From contig JAFEDD010000019.1 in NCBI GenBank assembly GCA_018241765.1, forward strand, positions 1 through 55,522: DNA of 55,522 bases. The letters are read 5' to 3'. The notes under the pieces are model-generated. The model was not told where the DNA came from. It saw only the letters and a program-made list of their open reading frames with translations, and did no database searches. Shown in pieces: positions 1 through 9,000 of this stretch; the first letter of the stretch is position 1; each line of letters begins with the position of its first letter. Made by a program: the position numbers and the translations under genes. The DNA is from Pseudomonadota bacterium (GTDB lineage: Bacteria; Pseudomonadota; Gammaproteobacteria; Burkholderiales; Casimicrobiaceae).

Positions 1-134
1 TGCATGCGCGGGGCGTCGGCGGCCGCCGTCCCCGGCTTGGGTTGCGCGCAGGCGATCGGGCCGAGCGCGCCGGCGAGCGCGAGTGCGCCGAGGCCTCCGA
101 TGGCGCGGCGACGTGCAAGGTGGGGATGGGTCAT
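1..134 (-). CDS. 5' end of an exported protein with Tat-like signal (partial)
   Basis: Only the first 44 codons are present; the gene runs off the left edge. The start is an ATG at 134 preceded by a strong AAAGGAG ribosome site, about 50 bases downstream of the preceding gene's stop, so the two probably share a transcript. The peptide begins MTHPHLARRRAIGGLGALAL, a basic n-region with consecutive arginines followed by an Ala/Gly/Leu-rich hydrophobic stretch and a plausible cleavage site near A-C-A-Q. This resembles a twin-arginine signal peptide, although the SRRxFLK consensus is only loosely met. A Cys in ACAQ could instead mark a lipoprotein. The mature domain is outside the window, so no function is assigned. 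Confidence 0.6.
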   Translation of the reverse strand, partial: MTHPHLARRRAIGGLGALALAGALGPIACAQPKPGTAAADAPRM

Positions 135-187
135 GACGCGGCTCCTTTCGTCAGCGGCGGGTTGGGCGTGGCGTGTTGCGCGCTCGT

Positions 188-1162
188 TCAGGCGGCGAGC
201 GCGGCGAGACGTTCGTGGATCAACCGATGCGCTTCGGCCATGATGCGCTCGATGAGTTCCTGCACGCTCGGGATGTCGTGGATGAGTCCGGCGACCATGC
301 CGCAGCTGAAGGCGCCGGCATCCATATCACCCTCGCGCATGATGCGCGGATAGACACCGGCGACTTCGGTGATGATGTCCTCGAAGCGGAGGTTGGCGCC
401 GAGCTCGCGTTCTTTCTCGAGCAGGCGTTCCACGGCGGCATTTTTCAGCACGCGCTCGGTGTTGCGCAGCGGGCGCATCACGAGACGGGTGTCCAGTTCG
501 CTGGCGGCGACGATGGCGCGCTTCACGTTCTCGTGCACCGGCGCCTCGCGCGTGGCGATGAAGCGTGTGCCCATGTTGATGCCTTCGGCGCCGAGCGCGA
601 GCGCGGCGACCAGCGAGCGGCCGTCCGCCATGCCGCCCGAAGCGACGAACGGAATCGTCAGCTCTTCGGCCGCGCGCGGCAGCAGGATGAAGTTCGGCAC
701 ATCGTCCTCGCCCGGATGCCCGCCGCACTCGAAGCCATCGACGCTCACCGCGTCGCAGCCGATGCGCTCGGCCTTCAGCGCGTGGCGCACCGAGGTGCAT
801 TTGTGGATGACCTTGATGCCGTGCTCCTTCATGAGCGGCATCCACGGCGCGGGGTTGTTGCCCGCCGTCTCGACGATCTTCACGCCGCCCTCGATGATGG
901 CGCGGATGTAGCCCGGATAGTCCGGCGCGTTCACCGTGGGCAGGAAGGTCAGGTTGACGCCGAAGGGCTTGTCGGTCAGCGTGCGACAGCGCGCGATTTC
1001 GGCGGCGAGCAGATCCGGCGTGCGCTGCGTGAGGCCGGTGATGATGCCGAGCGCGCCGGCGTTGGAGACGGCGGCCGCCAGTTCGGCAAAGCCGACGTAG
1101 TGCATGCCGCCCTGGATGATCGGGTGTTGGATGCCGAGAAGCTCGGTGATGCGTGTCTTCAT
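188..1162 (-). CDS. Nitronate monooxygenase / 2-nitropropane dioxygenase family FMN enzyme
   Basis: 324 aa TIM-barrel flavoprotein of the NPD/FabK family. It opens with MKTRITELLGIQHPIIQGGM, the family hallmark with the IQGGM loop at the FMN site. Further family blocks are GVNLTFLP, the SVDGFECGGHPGEDD segment carrying the GGH phosphate-binding glycines, and FVASGGMADGRSLVAALALGA near the C-terminus. Members oxidise nitronates or act as enoyl-ACP reductases; substrate cannot be decided here. The ATG at 1162 is chosen because the family starts directly with this motif, and the frame upstream lacks similarity. It is probably co-transcribed with the exported-protein gene 53 bases downstream. It is divergent from lipA across about 140 bases. 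Confidence 0.88.
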   Translation of the reverse strand: MKTRITELLGIQHPIIQGGMHYVGFAELAAAVSNAGALGIITGLTQRTPDLLAAEIARCRTLTDKPFGVNLTFLPTVNAPDYPGYIRAIIEGGVKIVETAGNNPAPWMPLMKEHGIKVIHKCTSVRHALKAERIGCDAVSVDGFECGGHPGEDDVPNFILLPRAAEELTIPFVASGGMADGRSLVAALALGAEGINMGTRFIATREAPVHENVKRAIVAASELDTRLVMRPLRNTERVLKNAAVERLLEKERELGANLRFEDIITEVAGVYPRIMREGDMDAGAFSCGMVAGLIHDIPSVQELIERIMAEAHRLIHERLAALAA

Positions 1163-1305
1163 GGTGCCTTGTGGACGCAGTGTGCGTTGCCGTGATGGCG
1201 CAATGATCGCATGCACGGACGGTGGCTGCCTCAATGCCATGCGCGCGGTGGGCTTGTTCGGGGTTTGCCTAAAATTCAGGCTGTTCCGTCAAGAGGCCAA
1301 CGCGC

Positions 1306-2346
1306 ATGAGCGACGCCGCCACACCCCCCGTCCGTCCGCCCTCGGGCGCCAAGTTCGTCACGCCGGAGGGCACCCGTGCCGTGATGGATGGGTTGCGCCC
1401 GAGCGAACTCACGCAGGTGCCCGACGTCGGCAGCAAGCCCGCTTGGCTGCGGGTGCGGCTGCCGACCGGCGCGAAATATCAGGAAGTCGCCGAGATCGTG
1501 CGCACGCACCGGCTGTCCACCGTGTGCGCCGAATCGAAGTGCCCGAACATCGCCGAGTGCTGGGGGCGCGGCACCGCCACGCTGATGCTGATGGGCTCGG
1601 TGTGCACCCGCGCGTGCAAGTTCTGCTCGGTCAACACCGGCAACCCGCACGGCTGGCTGGACGCGAACGAGCCGGCCAGCGTGGCCGACGCCGTCGCGCT
1701 GATGGGGCTCAGGTACGTCGTGCTGACCTCGGTCGACCGCGACGACCTGCCCGACCTCGGTGCCGGCCACTACGCACGCTGCATCCGGGCCATCCATGAG
1801 CGCACGCCGGAGACGGCGGTCGAGGCGCTGACGCCCGACTTTCAGGGGCGGCATGATCTCGTCGCCCAGGTGCTCGACGCCGGGCTCGCCACCTATGCGC
1901 AAAACCTCGAAACCGTGCGCCGGCTGACGCATCCGGTGCGCGATGCCCGTGCAGGGTACGAGCAGACCCTCGACGTGCTGCGCTTCGCCAAGAGCCATGC
2001 GCCGCAGACCGTCGTCAAGACCAGCCTCATGCTCGGATTGGGCGAGCGTGACGACGAGATCGAGGAGGCGTTCGTCGACCTGCGCGCCGCCAACGTCGAT
2101 GTCGTCACGCTGGGGCAGTACATGCGCCCCACCAAAAATCACCTGCCGGTGGCGCGCTTCGTCACGCCCGACGAATTCGCGCGGTATCGCGAGATTGCGC
2201 TCGGCATGGGCTTTCTCGAAGTCGTCTCCGGGCCGCTGGTGCGCTCGAGCTATCGCGCCGAGCGGGTGCTCGAAGGCAACAACGTCGGGCTGGAGCCCAC
2301 GCTCGCCGCCATCCGCGAGTCGGCCACGGCATCGCTGCGCTGCTGA
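1306..2346 (+). CDS. lipA: Lipoyl synthase
   Basis: 346 aa radical-SAM enzyme that inserts two sulfurs into octanoyl groups on lipoyl domains of 2-oxoacid dehydrogenases and GcvH. Both iron-sulfur clusters are visible: the auxiliary cluster C74/C79/C85 ([12 protein letters not shown]) and the radical-SAM CxxxCxxC C100/C104/C107 (CTRACKFC). The C-terminal RSSYRA motif supplies the serine ligand of the auxiliary cluster. Length is slightly above the usual 320-330 aa because of an N-terminal proline-rich extension. An AGAGG sequence about ten bases upstream supports the ATG. In many proteobacteria lipA follows lipB; lipB is not adjacent here. A hairpin immediately follows the stop. Confidence 0.97.
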   Translation: MSDAATPPVRPPSGAKFVTPEGTRAVMDGLRPSELTQVPDVGSKPAWLRVRLPTGAKYQEVAEIVRTHRLSTVCAESKCPNIAECWGRGTATLMLMGSVCTRACKFCSVNTGNPHGWLDANEPASVADAVALMGLRYVVLTSVDRDDLPDLGAGHYARCIRAIHERTPETAVEALTPDFQGRHDLVAQVLDAGLATYAQNLETVRRLTHPVRDARAGYEQTLDVLRFAKSHAPQTVVKTSLMLGLGERDDEIEEAFVDLRAANVDVVTLGQYMRPTKNHLPVARFVTPDEFARYREIALGMGFLEVVSGPLVRSSYRAERVLEGNNVGLEPTLAAIRESATASLRC

Positions 2347-2349
2347 GCG

Positions 2350-2366
2350 CCGCCGCAGTGCGGCGG
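2350..2366. terminator. Hairpin between convergent lipA and small gene
   Basis: Perfect 7-bp GC stem (CCGCCGC / GCGGCGG) with an AGT loop, 3 bases after the lipA stop and 14 bases from the end of the convergent gene. There is no T-tract on either side, so an intrinsic terminator is only probable from position. Confidence 0.4.
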
Positions 2367-2379
2367 ATGCCATCGACGG

Positions 2380-2631
2380 CTACGGGTTGCTGATCGCGCT
2401 CGTCGGAGCCGACGGATCCCACGGCGTCGCCGTCGAAAGCAACAGCATCAGGTCGGCATCAGGCAAATCGAGCAGCCAGTGCTCCGCCTCGGCCAGATGC
2501 TCGACCGGCAGCGTCTTGTGGCGGATGCCCTCACCCTCGGCGAGGCTGAACAGCAGCAACACATGCCCGTAGGACGCCTCCAGCGGCGCCACCAGCCACC
2601 GCATCCCGCCGCCATCGATGATTTCGCGCAT
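2380..2631 (-). CDS. Small conserved-looking protein, unknown function
   Basis: 83 aa, beginning MREIIDGGGMRWLVAPLEAS and rich in alternating hydrophobic and acidic residues (HVLLLFSLAEGEG, LAEAEHWLLDLPDADLMLLL). No signal peptide or recognised motif. The composition is protein-like, with no low-complexity arginine runs such as antisense frames in this GC-rich sequence give, which is the main reason to call it. It is convergent with lipA, and its 5' side faces the 108-bp repeat array about 60 bases away. I do not recognise the family. Confidence 0.6.
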   Translation of the reverse strand: MREIIDGGGMRWLVAPLEASYGHVLLLFSLAEGEGIRHKTLPVEHLAEAEHWLLDLPDADLMLLLSTATPWDPSAPTSAISNP

Positions 2632-2693
2632 GGGGCGGTTCTATCACGGCGGGAGGGGTGGTGATAAGGAACGCACCTTCGAACAGGATTCCG

Positions 2694-3114
2694 GAGAAGC
2701 CCGCGCCTGCCTGTCGTCGGCGACGGCTTGACGTCGCTTCTCGTGCGTCGCTTGCAAGCAAGCGCGGTCAAGCCCGCGCCTACGGGGGGCGTATGAGCGC
2801 GGAGAAGCCCGCGCCTGCCTGTCGTAGGCGACGGCTTGACGTCACTTCTCGTGCGTCGCTTGCAAGCAAGCGCGGTCAAGCCCGCGCCTACGGGGGGCGT
2901 ATGAGCGCGGAGAAGCCCGCGCCTGCCTGTGGTAGGCGACGGCTTGACGTCGCTTCTCGTGCGTCGCTTGCAAGCAAGCGCGGTCAAGCCCGCGCCTACG
3001 GGGGGGGCGTATGAGCGCGGAGAAGCCCGCGCCTGCCTGTCGTAGGCGACGGCTTGACGTCGCTTCTCGTGCGTCGCTTGCAAGCAAGCGCGGTCAAGCG
3101 CGCGCCTACGGGGG
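2694..3114. repeat. Four-unit 108-bp tandem repeat, each unit a long hairpin
   Basis: Four near-identical head-to-tail units start at 2694, 2802, 2910 and 3020 with periods 108, 108 and 110. Each unit contains 18-nt inverted arms matching 16/18. In unit 2 these are 2823-2840 (CGTAGGCGACGGCTTGAC) and 2875-2892 (GTCAAGCCCGCGCCTACG), around a 34-nt loop holding the palindrome GCTTGCAAGC. Unit 1 has a mutated left arm (CGTCGGCG). Several frames stay open through the array only because the sequence repeats. This resembles REP/BIME-type intergenic hairpin repeats; no RAYT-type transposase gene is present in the window. Confidence 0.9.
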
Positions 3115-3160
3115 ATCGCTTCCGCGAGTTCCGTCGTGTCTCGGGAAGCCTCCTAACCCA

Positions 3161-3283
3161 AACAACTCCAACGCGCAACCCGCATCCACAACAGGCTTGC
3201 AGCGCAATTTGGCCAAAACTCGACTTTTGATGAAATGGCGTGTGAAGCCCGTTATGGACGTCATTTGACGAAAAAGTTGATTG
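3161..3283 (+). repeat. Dispersed ~120-bp palindromic element, copy A
   Basis: Imperfect palindrome with left half ACCCGCATCCACAAC-AGGCTTG, right half AAGCCCGTTATGGACGTC ending in AAAAAGTTGAT, and a central AACTCGACTTTT. It aligns with three other copies at 4328, 16012 and 51522. It lies directly upstream of the LexA box and start of imuA. Confidence 0.8.
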
Positions 3284-3327
3284 CCTTTTTGAGGTGAGGG
3301 CAGGGCTACGGCATGGCGTTGGGTATA

Positions 3328-3343
3328 CTGTATCGATATACAG
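3328..3343. promoter_or_regulatory. LexA box (SOS operator) of imuA
   Basis: CTGTATCGATATACAG is a perfect CTGT-N8-ACAG palindrome within tatactg...cagt, matching the Escherichia coli-type LexA operator. It ends 12 bases before the imuA ATG, where bound repressor would block transcription. Confidence 0.93.
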
Positions 3344-3355
3344 TTTACGATACCC

Positions 3356-4264
3356 ATGCCGTCCGCCGTTGCCTCAATCTCAGTCGCTGCCGCTGTCACA
3401 TCCGCTGCGCGGGGGGATGAGGGCGCGTTGCGCTCGCTGGTGGGGGCGGGGGTGGCGCAGGGGCAGGGGGGTCTGAGCAGCGGCTTTGCGGCGCTCGATG
3501 CGCAGTTGCCTTGGCATGGCTGGCCGTGCGGGGCGATGACGGAGCTTTTCGTCGATGGCTGCGGGCGCGGCGAGCTGTCGTTGCTGCTACCGGCGCTGGC
3601 GCGGTGCAGTGCGCAGGGCGGGCGCATCGTCGTGGTGGCGCCGCCGCATGGGCTCTACGGGCCGGCGCTGCAACAGGCGGGCGTCGATGCGGCGCGCGTG
3701 CAGCAGGTGCTGTGCGCGGCGCCGGAGGCGGGGGCGGCGCGTCGCGGCAAGGGCCGCCGTGCGCCCGATGCGCTGTGGGCGGCGGAGCAGTGGTTGCGCG
3801 GCGGCGCGGTGGCGGCGTTGCTGCTCTGGAGCCGGCAGTGCCCCGCCGATGCGCTGCGGCGGCTGCAACTGGCGGTGCTGGGGCAGCCGACGGCGTTCTT
3901 CCATTTTCGCCCGCCCGAATGCGCAGCCAACCCGTCGCCGGCCTGGTTGCGCATCGCGCTCGACAGCGACCATCGCGAGCTGCGGCTGCGCTGGATCAAG
4001 TGCCGTGGCCGCTGGCTCGCGCGGCCGCTGCTGACGCTCGACCGCGCCGAAGTGCAGGCGCCGGTGTATCGGCAATGGCGCGGCAACGCCCGCCTCGATC
4101 ACCTCGTGCGCCACGGCGTCGACCACGCCGCTGCGGCGCAGGCGGCGATGCGGGACGGGGAGGTGGTCAGGGCGTCACGTGTCGTGTCGGCAGAGCGTCC
4201 CCAGGCGCCGGAAACCGTGGCGACGGCGCAACTGGCAAGCGATGATGCGATGACCGAGCCGTAA
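3356..4264 (+). CDS. imuA: Translesion synthesis-associated protein ImuA (RecA/SulA-like)
   Basis: 302 aa. ImuA proteins are RecA-like proteins that support the ImuB-DnaE2 mutasome during damage-induced mutagenesis. Family features visible here are the opening LSSGFAALDAQLPWHGWPCG, a degenerate P-loop region (TELFVDGCGRGELSLLLPAL), IVVVAPP, LLLWSRQCPADALRRLQLA, and the C-terminal LRIALDSDHRELRLRWIKCR. A canonical Walker A GxxGxGKT is absent, as usual for the family. The ATG at 3356 sits 12 bases after a LexA box. In most betaproteobacteria imuA and imuB are tightly packed under one operator. Here about 345 bases separate them, filled by a repeat and a second LexA box. Confidence 0.92.
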   Translation: MPSAVASISVAAAVTSAARGDEGALRSLVGAGVAQGQGGLSSGFAALDAQLPWHGWPCGAMTELFVDGCGRGELSLLLPALARCSAQGGRIVVVAPPHGLYGPALQQAGVDAARVQQVLCAAPEAGAARRGKGRRAPDALWAAEQWLRGGAVAALLLWSRQCPADALRRLQLAVLGQPTAFFHFRPPECAANPSPAWLRIALDSDHRELRLRWIKCRGRWLARPLLTLDRAEVQAPVYRQWRGNARLDHLVRHGVDHAAAAQAAMRDGEVVRASRVVSAERPQAPETVATAQLASDDAMTEP

Positions 4265-4327
4265 AACGCGCCATGCCACGACGCCCGGATACGGGGGCGT
4301 GTTCGTGGAGTGTCCACAGAAATTCGT

Positions 4328-4450
4328 CATCAACTTAAAAATGAAACCCGCATCCACAACGGGCTTGGCGCTCGATTATGCCGAAAGTCGACATATTGGA
4401 AAATCGCGCTCCAAGCCCGTCATAGACGCCATTTTCTTGAAAAGTTGATG
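4328..4450 (+). repeat. Dispersed ~120-bp palindromic element, copy B
   Basis: Begins with CATCAACTT (4328-4336) and ends with its exact reverse complement AAGTTGATG (4442-4450). The inner arms are ACCCGCATCCACAACGGGCT and CCAAGCCCGTCATAGACGCC, with a central AAAGTCGAC. It lies between imuA and imuB, with its TTGAT motif at the same 51-base distance from the LexA box as in copy A. Confidence 0.85.
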
Positions 4451-4495
4451 CCGTTTTGAAGGGAGGTGCGGGCGGTTTTTGTGGCGTTGGGTATA

Positions 4496-4511
4496 CTGTA
4501 TTGATATACAG
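4496..4511. promoter_or_regulatory. Second LexA box, in front of imuB
   Basis: CTGTATTGATATACAG differs from the imuA operator at one spacer base. The preceding bases GGCGTTGGGTATA are identical at both sites. It indicates a separate SOS promoter for imuB-dnaE2. Confidence 0.92.
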
Positions 4512-4514
4512 GTC

Positions 4515-4598
4515 ATGCTCATGTCGCTCGTTGTCTTTCTGTCGTTGGCTGCTGCTTCGTCCGCCGTGCGGGCGGGTGCCGTGGCGGCGTGGCGTTGA
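4515..4598 (+). other. Vestigial leader reading frame upstream of imuB
   Basis: A 27-codon frame starting 3 bases after the second LexA box and ending at a TGA 12 bases before the imuB ATG, in the same frame as imuB. Its peptide (MLMSLVVFLSLAAASSAVRA...) weakly resembles the imuA N-terminus (MPSAVASISVAAAVTSAARG), and the DNA aligns over roughly 50 bases with a small gap. It may be a remnant of a duplicated imuA 5' end or a chance leader frame. Translation is unproven. Confidence 0.35.
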
Positions 4599-4610
4599 GC
4601 GGGGTGGGGC

Positions 4611-6077
4611 ATGCGCTGGCTTGCGTTGTATCTGCCCGCTCTGCCATTGCAGGCGTTTTCGCGGCCGCTGGTGGAGCATGGCCCGGTGGCGGTGTTTGCC
4701 GACGATGGGCGGCGTTCGCGCATCGTGGCGCGCAACCGGGCTGCGGCGCGGCTCGGGGTGCGGCCGTGGCTGACGCTGGCCGAGGCGCACGCGCTGGCGC
4801 GGGATCTGCTGACGCTGCCGCGCGAGCGCTCGCGCGAGCAGGCGTTGCTGCGGCGGCTGGCGCTGGCGCTGACGCCGCTGACGCCGAACATCCATATCGA
4901 TGCGGACTACGGGTTGTTGCTCGAGGTGGGCGCTTCGTTGCGGCTGTTCGGCGGCGCGGCGGCGCTGCTGGCCGAGGCGCTGCGCCGGGTGGAGGCGAAC
5001 GCGGCGAGCGCACATGCGGTGTTGGCGCCGACGGCGCTGGCGGCGCGCTGGCTCGGGCGCACGCAGCGCTCGTTGTGTCTGGAGACACCGGCCGAGGCAG
5101 CGGCGTGGCTCGATGATCTCGCCATCGGTCACGCCGATTGGTCGCCCGCGTTGCTGACGGCCCTGCGATCGCTCGGGCTGCATGTGCTGCGCGAGGTGCG
5201 GGCGCTGCCGTCGGCGGCGCTGCGCCAGCGCTTCGGCGAGGCGCTGACGATGCCGCTCGCGCAGGCCTATGGCGAGGCGCCGCTGATGCTGCCGTTCTGG
5301 TCGCCGCCCGACGCGTTCGCCGAGCATGTCGAGTTTGCCGAGCCGGTGACCGAGGCGGGCCAGTGGATGCCGGGCGTGACGACGCTGCTCGAGCGCTTGC
5401 AGTGCTTTCTCGAAGCGCGGGCGTCGGTGACGACGGCGATCCGGCTGCATTGGAGCGCCGGGCGTCGCCACGGCACGGCGATCACGCTCGAGGCCGGGCA
5501 GCCGTTGCGCGAAGCGCAGCACTGGCAGCGGCTGCTCGCCGCGCGGCTCGAACGCGAGCCGGTGCCGCACGAAGTCTCGCGCATCGAGCTGCATTGCACG
5601 CAGATCGAGGTGGCCGGCGGCCACGTCGATGATCTCTTCGAGCGCAGCGGCCAGCGCGAGCGGCAGGGGCAGGCGCTGGGCGCCGTGCTGCGGGCGCGGC
5701 TGGGCGAGGCGGCGCTGCGCGCGCCGCATCAGCCGCACGGCCCGCTGCCGGAGTCGCGGGCGGTGGAGGCGGAGGCACCTGCGCCGATGCCCGCATCGAT
5801 GCCTGACCAAGCGGCGCCGGAGCCCGCCGCCATCGACGTGCGCCCGACCTGGCTCATCGAGCCGCCGCGCCGTTTGAGCGAGCGCGAGTTGCGTGGACTG
5901 CTGCCGCAATTGCCGCTGCGCACGCCCGAGCGGCTGCGCGAGGATTGGTCGCAGCCGGAAGGGGCACCGCCCGCCGAGCGCGATTACTACGTCGCGCGCA
6001 CGCCGGATGCGCGGCTGTGGTGGGTGTTCCGCGAGCGTGCGGGCAACGCCTGGTTTCTGCACGGCGTGTTCGGTTGA
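4611..6077 (+). CDS. imuB: Translesion synthesis protein ImuB (catalytically dead Y-family polymerase homologue)
   Basis: 488 aa. ImuB is the hub of the mutasome, contacting the beta clamp, ImuA and DnaE2. The N-terminus MRWLALYLPALPLQAFSRP occupies the position of the Y-family active-site strand but lacks its acidic residues, consistent with a non-catalytic role. A palm-like block follows (LTPNIHIDADYGLLLEVGAS, LRLFGG), then a helix-hairpin and little-finger-like region. The C-terminal domain ends RDYYVARTPDARLWWVFRER ... WFLHGVFG, typical of ImuB. Q433-L-P-L-R is a possible but imperfect clamp-binding motif, lacking the usual terminal aromatic. Only four bases separate the stop from the dnaE2 start, so the two are translationally linked. 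Confidence 0.93.
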   Translation: MRWLALYLPALPLQAFSRPLVEHGPVAVFADDGRRSRIVARNRAAARLGVRPWLTLAEAHALARDLLTLPRERSREQALLRRLALALTPLTPNIHIDADYGLLLEVGASLRLFGGAAALLAEALRRVEANAASAHAVLAPTALAARWLGRTQRSLCLETPAEAAAWLDDLAIGHADWSPALLTALRSLGLHVLREVRALPSAALRQRFGEALTMPLAQAYGEAPLMLPFWSPPDAFAEHVEFAEPVTEAGQWMPGVTTLLERLQCFLEARASVTTAIRLHWSAGRRHGTAITLEAGQPLREAQHWQRLLAARLEREPVPHEVSRIELHCTQIEVAGGHVDDLFERSGQRERQGQALGAVLRARLGEAALRAPHQPHGPLPESRAVEAEAPAPMPASMPDQAAPEPAAIDVRPTWLIEPPRRLSERELRGLLPQLPLRTPERLREDWSQPEGAPPAERDYYVARTPDARLWWVFRERAGNAWFLHGVFG

Positions 6078-6081
6078 ACTC

Positions 6082-9000
6082 ATGTTGCCGGTCTACGCCG
6101 AACTCTTCTGCCGCAGCAACTTCAGCTTCGGGGTGGGCGCTTCGCACACCGAGGAACTGGTGGCGCGGGCGCACGCGCTCGGCTATCGCGCGCTCGCGCT
6201 CACCGACGAGGCTTCGCTCGCCGGCATCGTCCGCGCCTGGAGCGCCGCGCGCTCGCTGCCGTCGCAAGCCGCAGGCGAGCGCTGTCGGCTGCTGACCGGC
6301 GTGAGCTTCGTGCTGGGCGAGCAGCGCCGCGACAGCGCGCCCGAGGCCGCGCCGGGCGCACGCGTGGTGCTGCTGGCGCACACGCGACGCGGCTATGGCG
6401 ATCTCGCAGCGCTGATCAGCCGCACGCGGCAGCGGGTGGCGAAGGGTGGCTATCGACTCGAACTCGATGACTTCGCCGCCGTGGCCGAGTGCTCGGCGCT
6501 GATCGTGCCTGCGGCTACCGGCGATGGCGCGACGACGGCGGCGCTGCTCGAGGCCTGCGCGCATCTGCCGCGCACGCTCGGCTACAGCCGTCTGCTGCGC
6601 GCCGACGATGGCATCCGCGCCGAGGTGCTGCTCGCGCTGTCGCGGCGGCACCGGCTGCCGATCGCCGCCTGCGGCGATGTGCTGATGCACGAGCCTTCGC
6701 GCAAGCCGCTGCACGATGTGCTGACCGCCGTGCGTCTGGGCACCACGGTGGCGGCGCTCGGGCCACGCATGAGCGCCAACGCCGAGCGCGTGCTGCGGCC
6801 GCTGCCGGCGCTGGCCGCGCTGTACCCAGCCGAATGGCTGCTCGAGAGCGTGAACGTCGCCGAGCGCTGCACGTTCACGCTCGACATGCTGCGCTACGAA
6901 TACCCCGAGGAAATCGTGCCGCCGGGGATGACGCCGAGCGACTATCTGCGCGGGGAGACGTGGGCCGGCGCCCGCCGCCGCTATGGCGACGCGATTGCGC
7001 CGTCGGTCGCCGCGCTCATCGAGAAGGAACTCGCGCTGATTGCCGAACTGCGCTATGAGGCGTACTTCCTGACCGTGTACGACATCGTGCGCTTCGCCCG
7101 CGCCCAGGGCATCCTGTGTCAGGGCCGGGGCTCGGCCGCCAACTCCGCCGTGTGCTATTGCCTGCACATCACCGAGGTCGACCCGGCGCGCATGAACATG
7201 CTCTTCGAGCGCTTCGTGTCGAAAGAGCGCAACGAACCGCCCGACATCGATGTCGATTTCGAGCACCAGCGCCGCGAGGAGGTGATCCAGTACATCTACC
7301 GCAAGTACGGCCGCGAGCGTGCGGCGCTGTGCGCGAGCGTCACCACCTATCGGCGCAAGGGCGCGCTGCGCGACGTCGGCCGCGCGCTCGGCTTCGCGCC
7401 CGATCAGCTCGATCGCATCAGCGGCAACCTGAGCCGCTGGGACGGCCGCGAGGACACCGCGACGCGCCTCGAAGAGCTCGGCTTCGACGGGCAGAGCCGC
7501 AAGGTGCGGCAACTGGTTGCGCTGGCCGGCGAGCTCGAAGGCTTTCCGCGTCACCTGTCGCAGCATCCGGGCGGCTTCGTCATCGCCCGCGAGCGGCTCG
7601 ACCGTCTGGTGCCGATCGAGGACGCGGCGATGCCCGAGCGCACCGTGATCCAGTGGGACAAGGACGACATCGACGCGCTCGGCCTGATGAAGGTCGACGT
7701 GCTCGGCCTCGGCATGCTGAGCTGCATCCGTCGCGCACTCGCGCTGGTCGGCGCAGCGCTCGGCCGCACGCCGCAGCGCCCCTTCACGCTCACTGACATC
7801 CCGCCGGAAGACCCGGCCGTCTACGACATGCTCTGCCGTGGCGAGAGCACCGGCGTGTTCCAGATCGAATCGCGGGCGCAGATGAACATGCTGCCGCGGC
7901 TCAGGCCGCGCAACTACTTCGATCTCGTCGTCGAGGTCGCCATCGTGCGGCCGGGGCCGATTCAGGGCGGCATGGTGCATCCCTACCTGAAGCGTCGGCA
8001 GGGCCTCGAAGCGGCGAGCTATCCGAGCGCGGCGGTGAAGGCGGTGCTCGAGCGCACGCTCGGCATCCCGATTTTTCAGGAGCAGGTCATGCAGCTCGCG
8101 ATGGTGGCGGCCGGCTTCAGCGCCGGCGAAGCGGACCAGTTGCGCCGCGCGATGGCCGCCTGGAAGCGGCAGGGCGGGCTCGGGCACCTGAAGGACAAGC
8201 TCACGCGCGGCATGCTCGCCAACGGCTACCGGCCCGAGTTCGCCGAGGCGATCTATCGCCAGATCGAAGGCTTCGCCACCTACGGCTTTCCGGAGTCGCA
8301 TGCCGCGAGCTTCGCGCTTCTGGTCTATGCCTCGGCGTGGCTCAAGTGCCACCATCCGGCCGCGTTCTGCGCCGCGCTGCTCAACAGCCAGCCGATGGGT
8401 TTCTATTCGCCCTCGCAGCTCATTCAGGACGCGCGCCGCGCTGGCGTCACCGTGCTCGCCATCGATGTGCTGCAAAGCACGTGGGAGGCGCATCTCGTGC
8501 TGCCGCCGCGGGCGGCGGATGGGGATGGCGGTGCGCCGATGCTGCGGCTCGGGCTGCAACAGGTGGCGGGGTTGCCCGAGGCGGCGGGGCGACGCATCGA
8601 CGCGGCGCGTGCGGTGCGGCAGTTTCGCAGCGTGCGCGACCTGCTCGAACGGGCCGCGCTCGGGCGCGACGAGGCGGCGCTCCTCGCCCGCGCCGATGCG
8701 CTGCGCGAGCTTGCCGGGCATCGCCATCAGGCGCTGTGGAGCGCTGCGCTCGCCGCCGTGCCGGCGTTGCCGCTGGCGCCGCCCGACACCGAGACGCCAC
8801 CGGCGCTGGCGCCGCTCGCGCCCGGCGAAGAGGTGCTGGCCGACTACGCGAGCACCGGCCTCACGTTGCGTGAGCACCCACTCTCGCTGCTTCGCCCGCA
8901 ACTCAGCGGCGTCTGTCGCGCCGCCGATCTCGCTGGTCTCACCTCCGGCCGCCGCGTCCGCGTGGCGGGGCTGGTCACCTGTCGGCAACGACCCGCCACG

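Noticed and set aside
1254-1275. Possible promoter TTGTTC ... TAAAAT upstream of lipA
   Set aside because: The spacing between the hexamers is only about 10 bases, not 16-18, so it is not a credible sigma-70 promoter.
2448-3083. Repetitive reading frames within the 108-bp array
   Set aside because: Open in several frames on both strands because the period is a multiple of three; there is no ribosome site or protein-like composition.
2694-3114. Tandem array considered as a CRISPR
   Set aside because: Units are 108 bp and contiguous, with no unique spacers between repeats and no cas genes.
4328-4450. Target-site duplications flanking the palindromic element
   Set aside because: The bases immediately outside copy B, and likewise outside the other copies, do not form a convincing direct repeat.
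4335-6083. A 582-codon minus-strand open frame ending in a cysteine-rich RQARCGCG tail
   Set aside because: Antisense to imuB. The tail comes from translating the palindromic repeat, and the same phrase arises from copy D.
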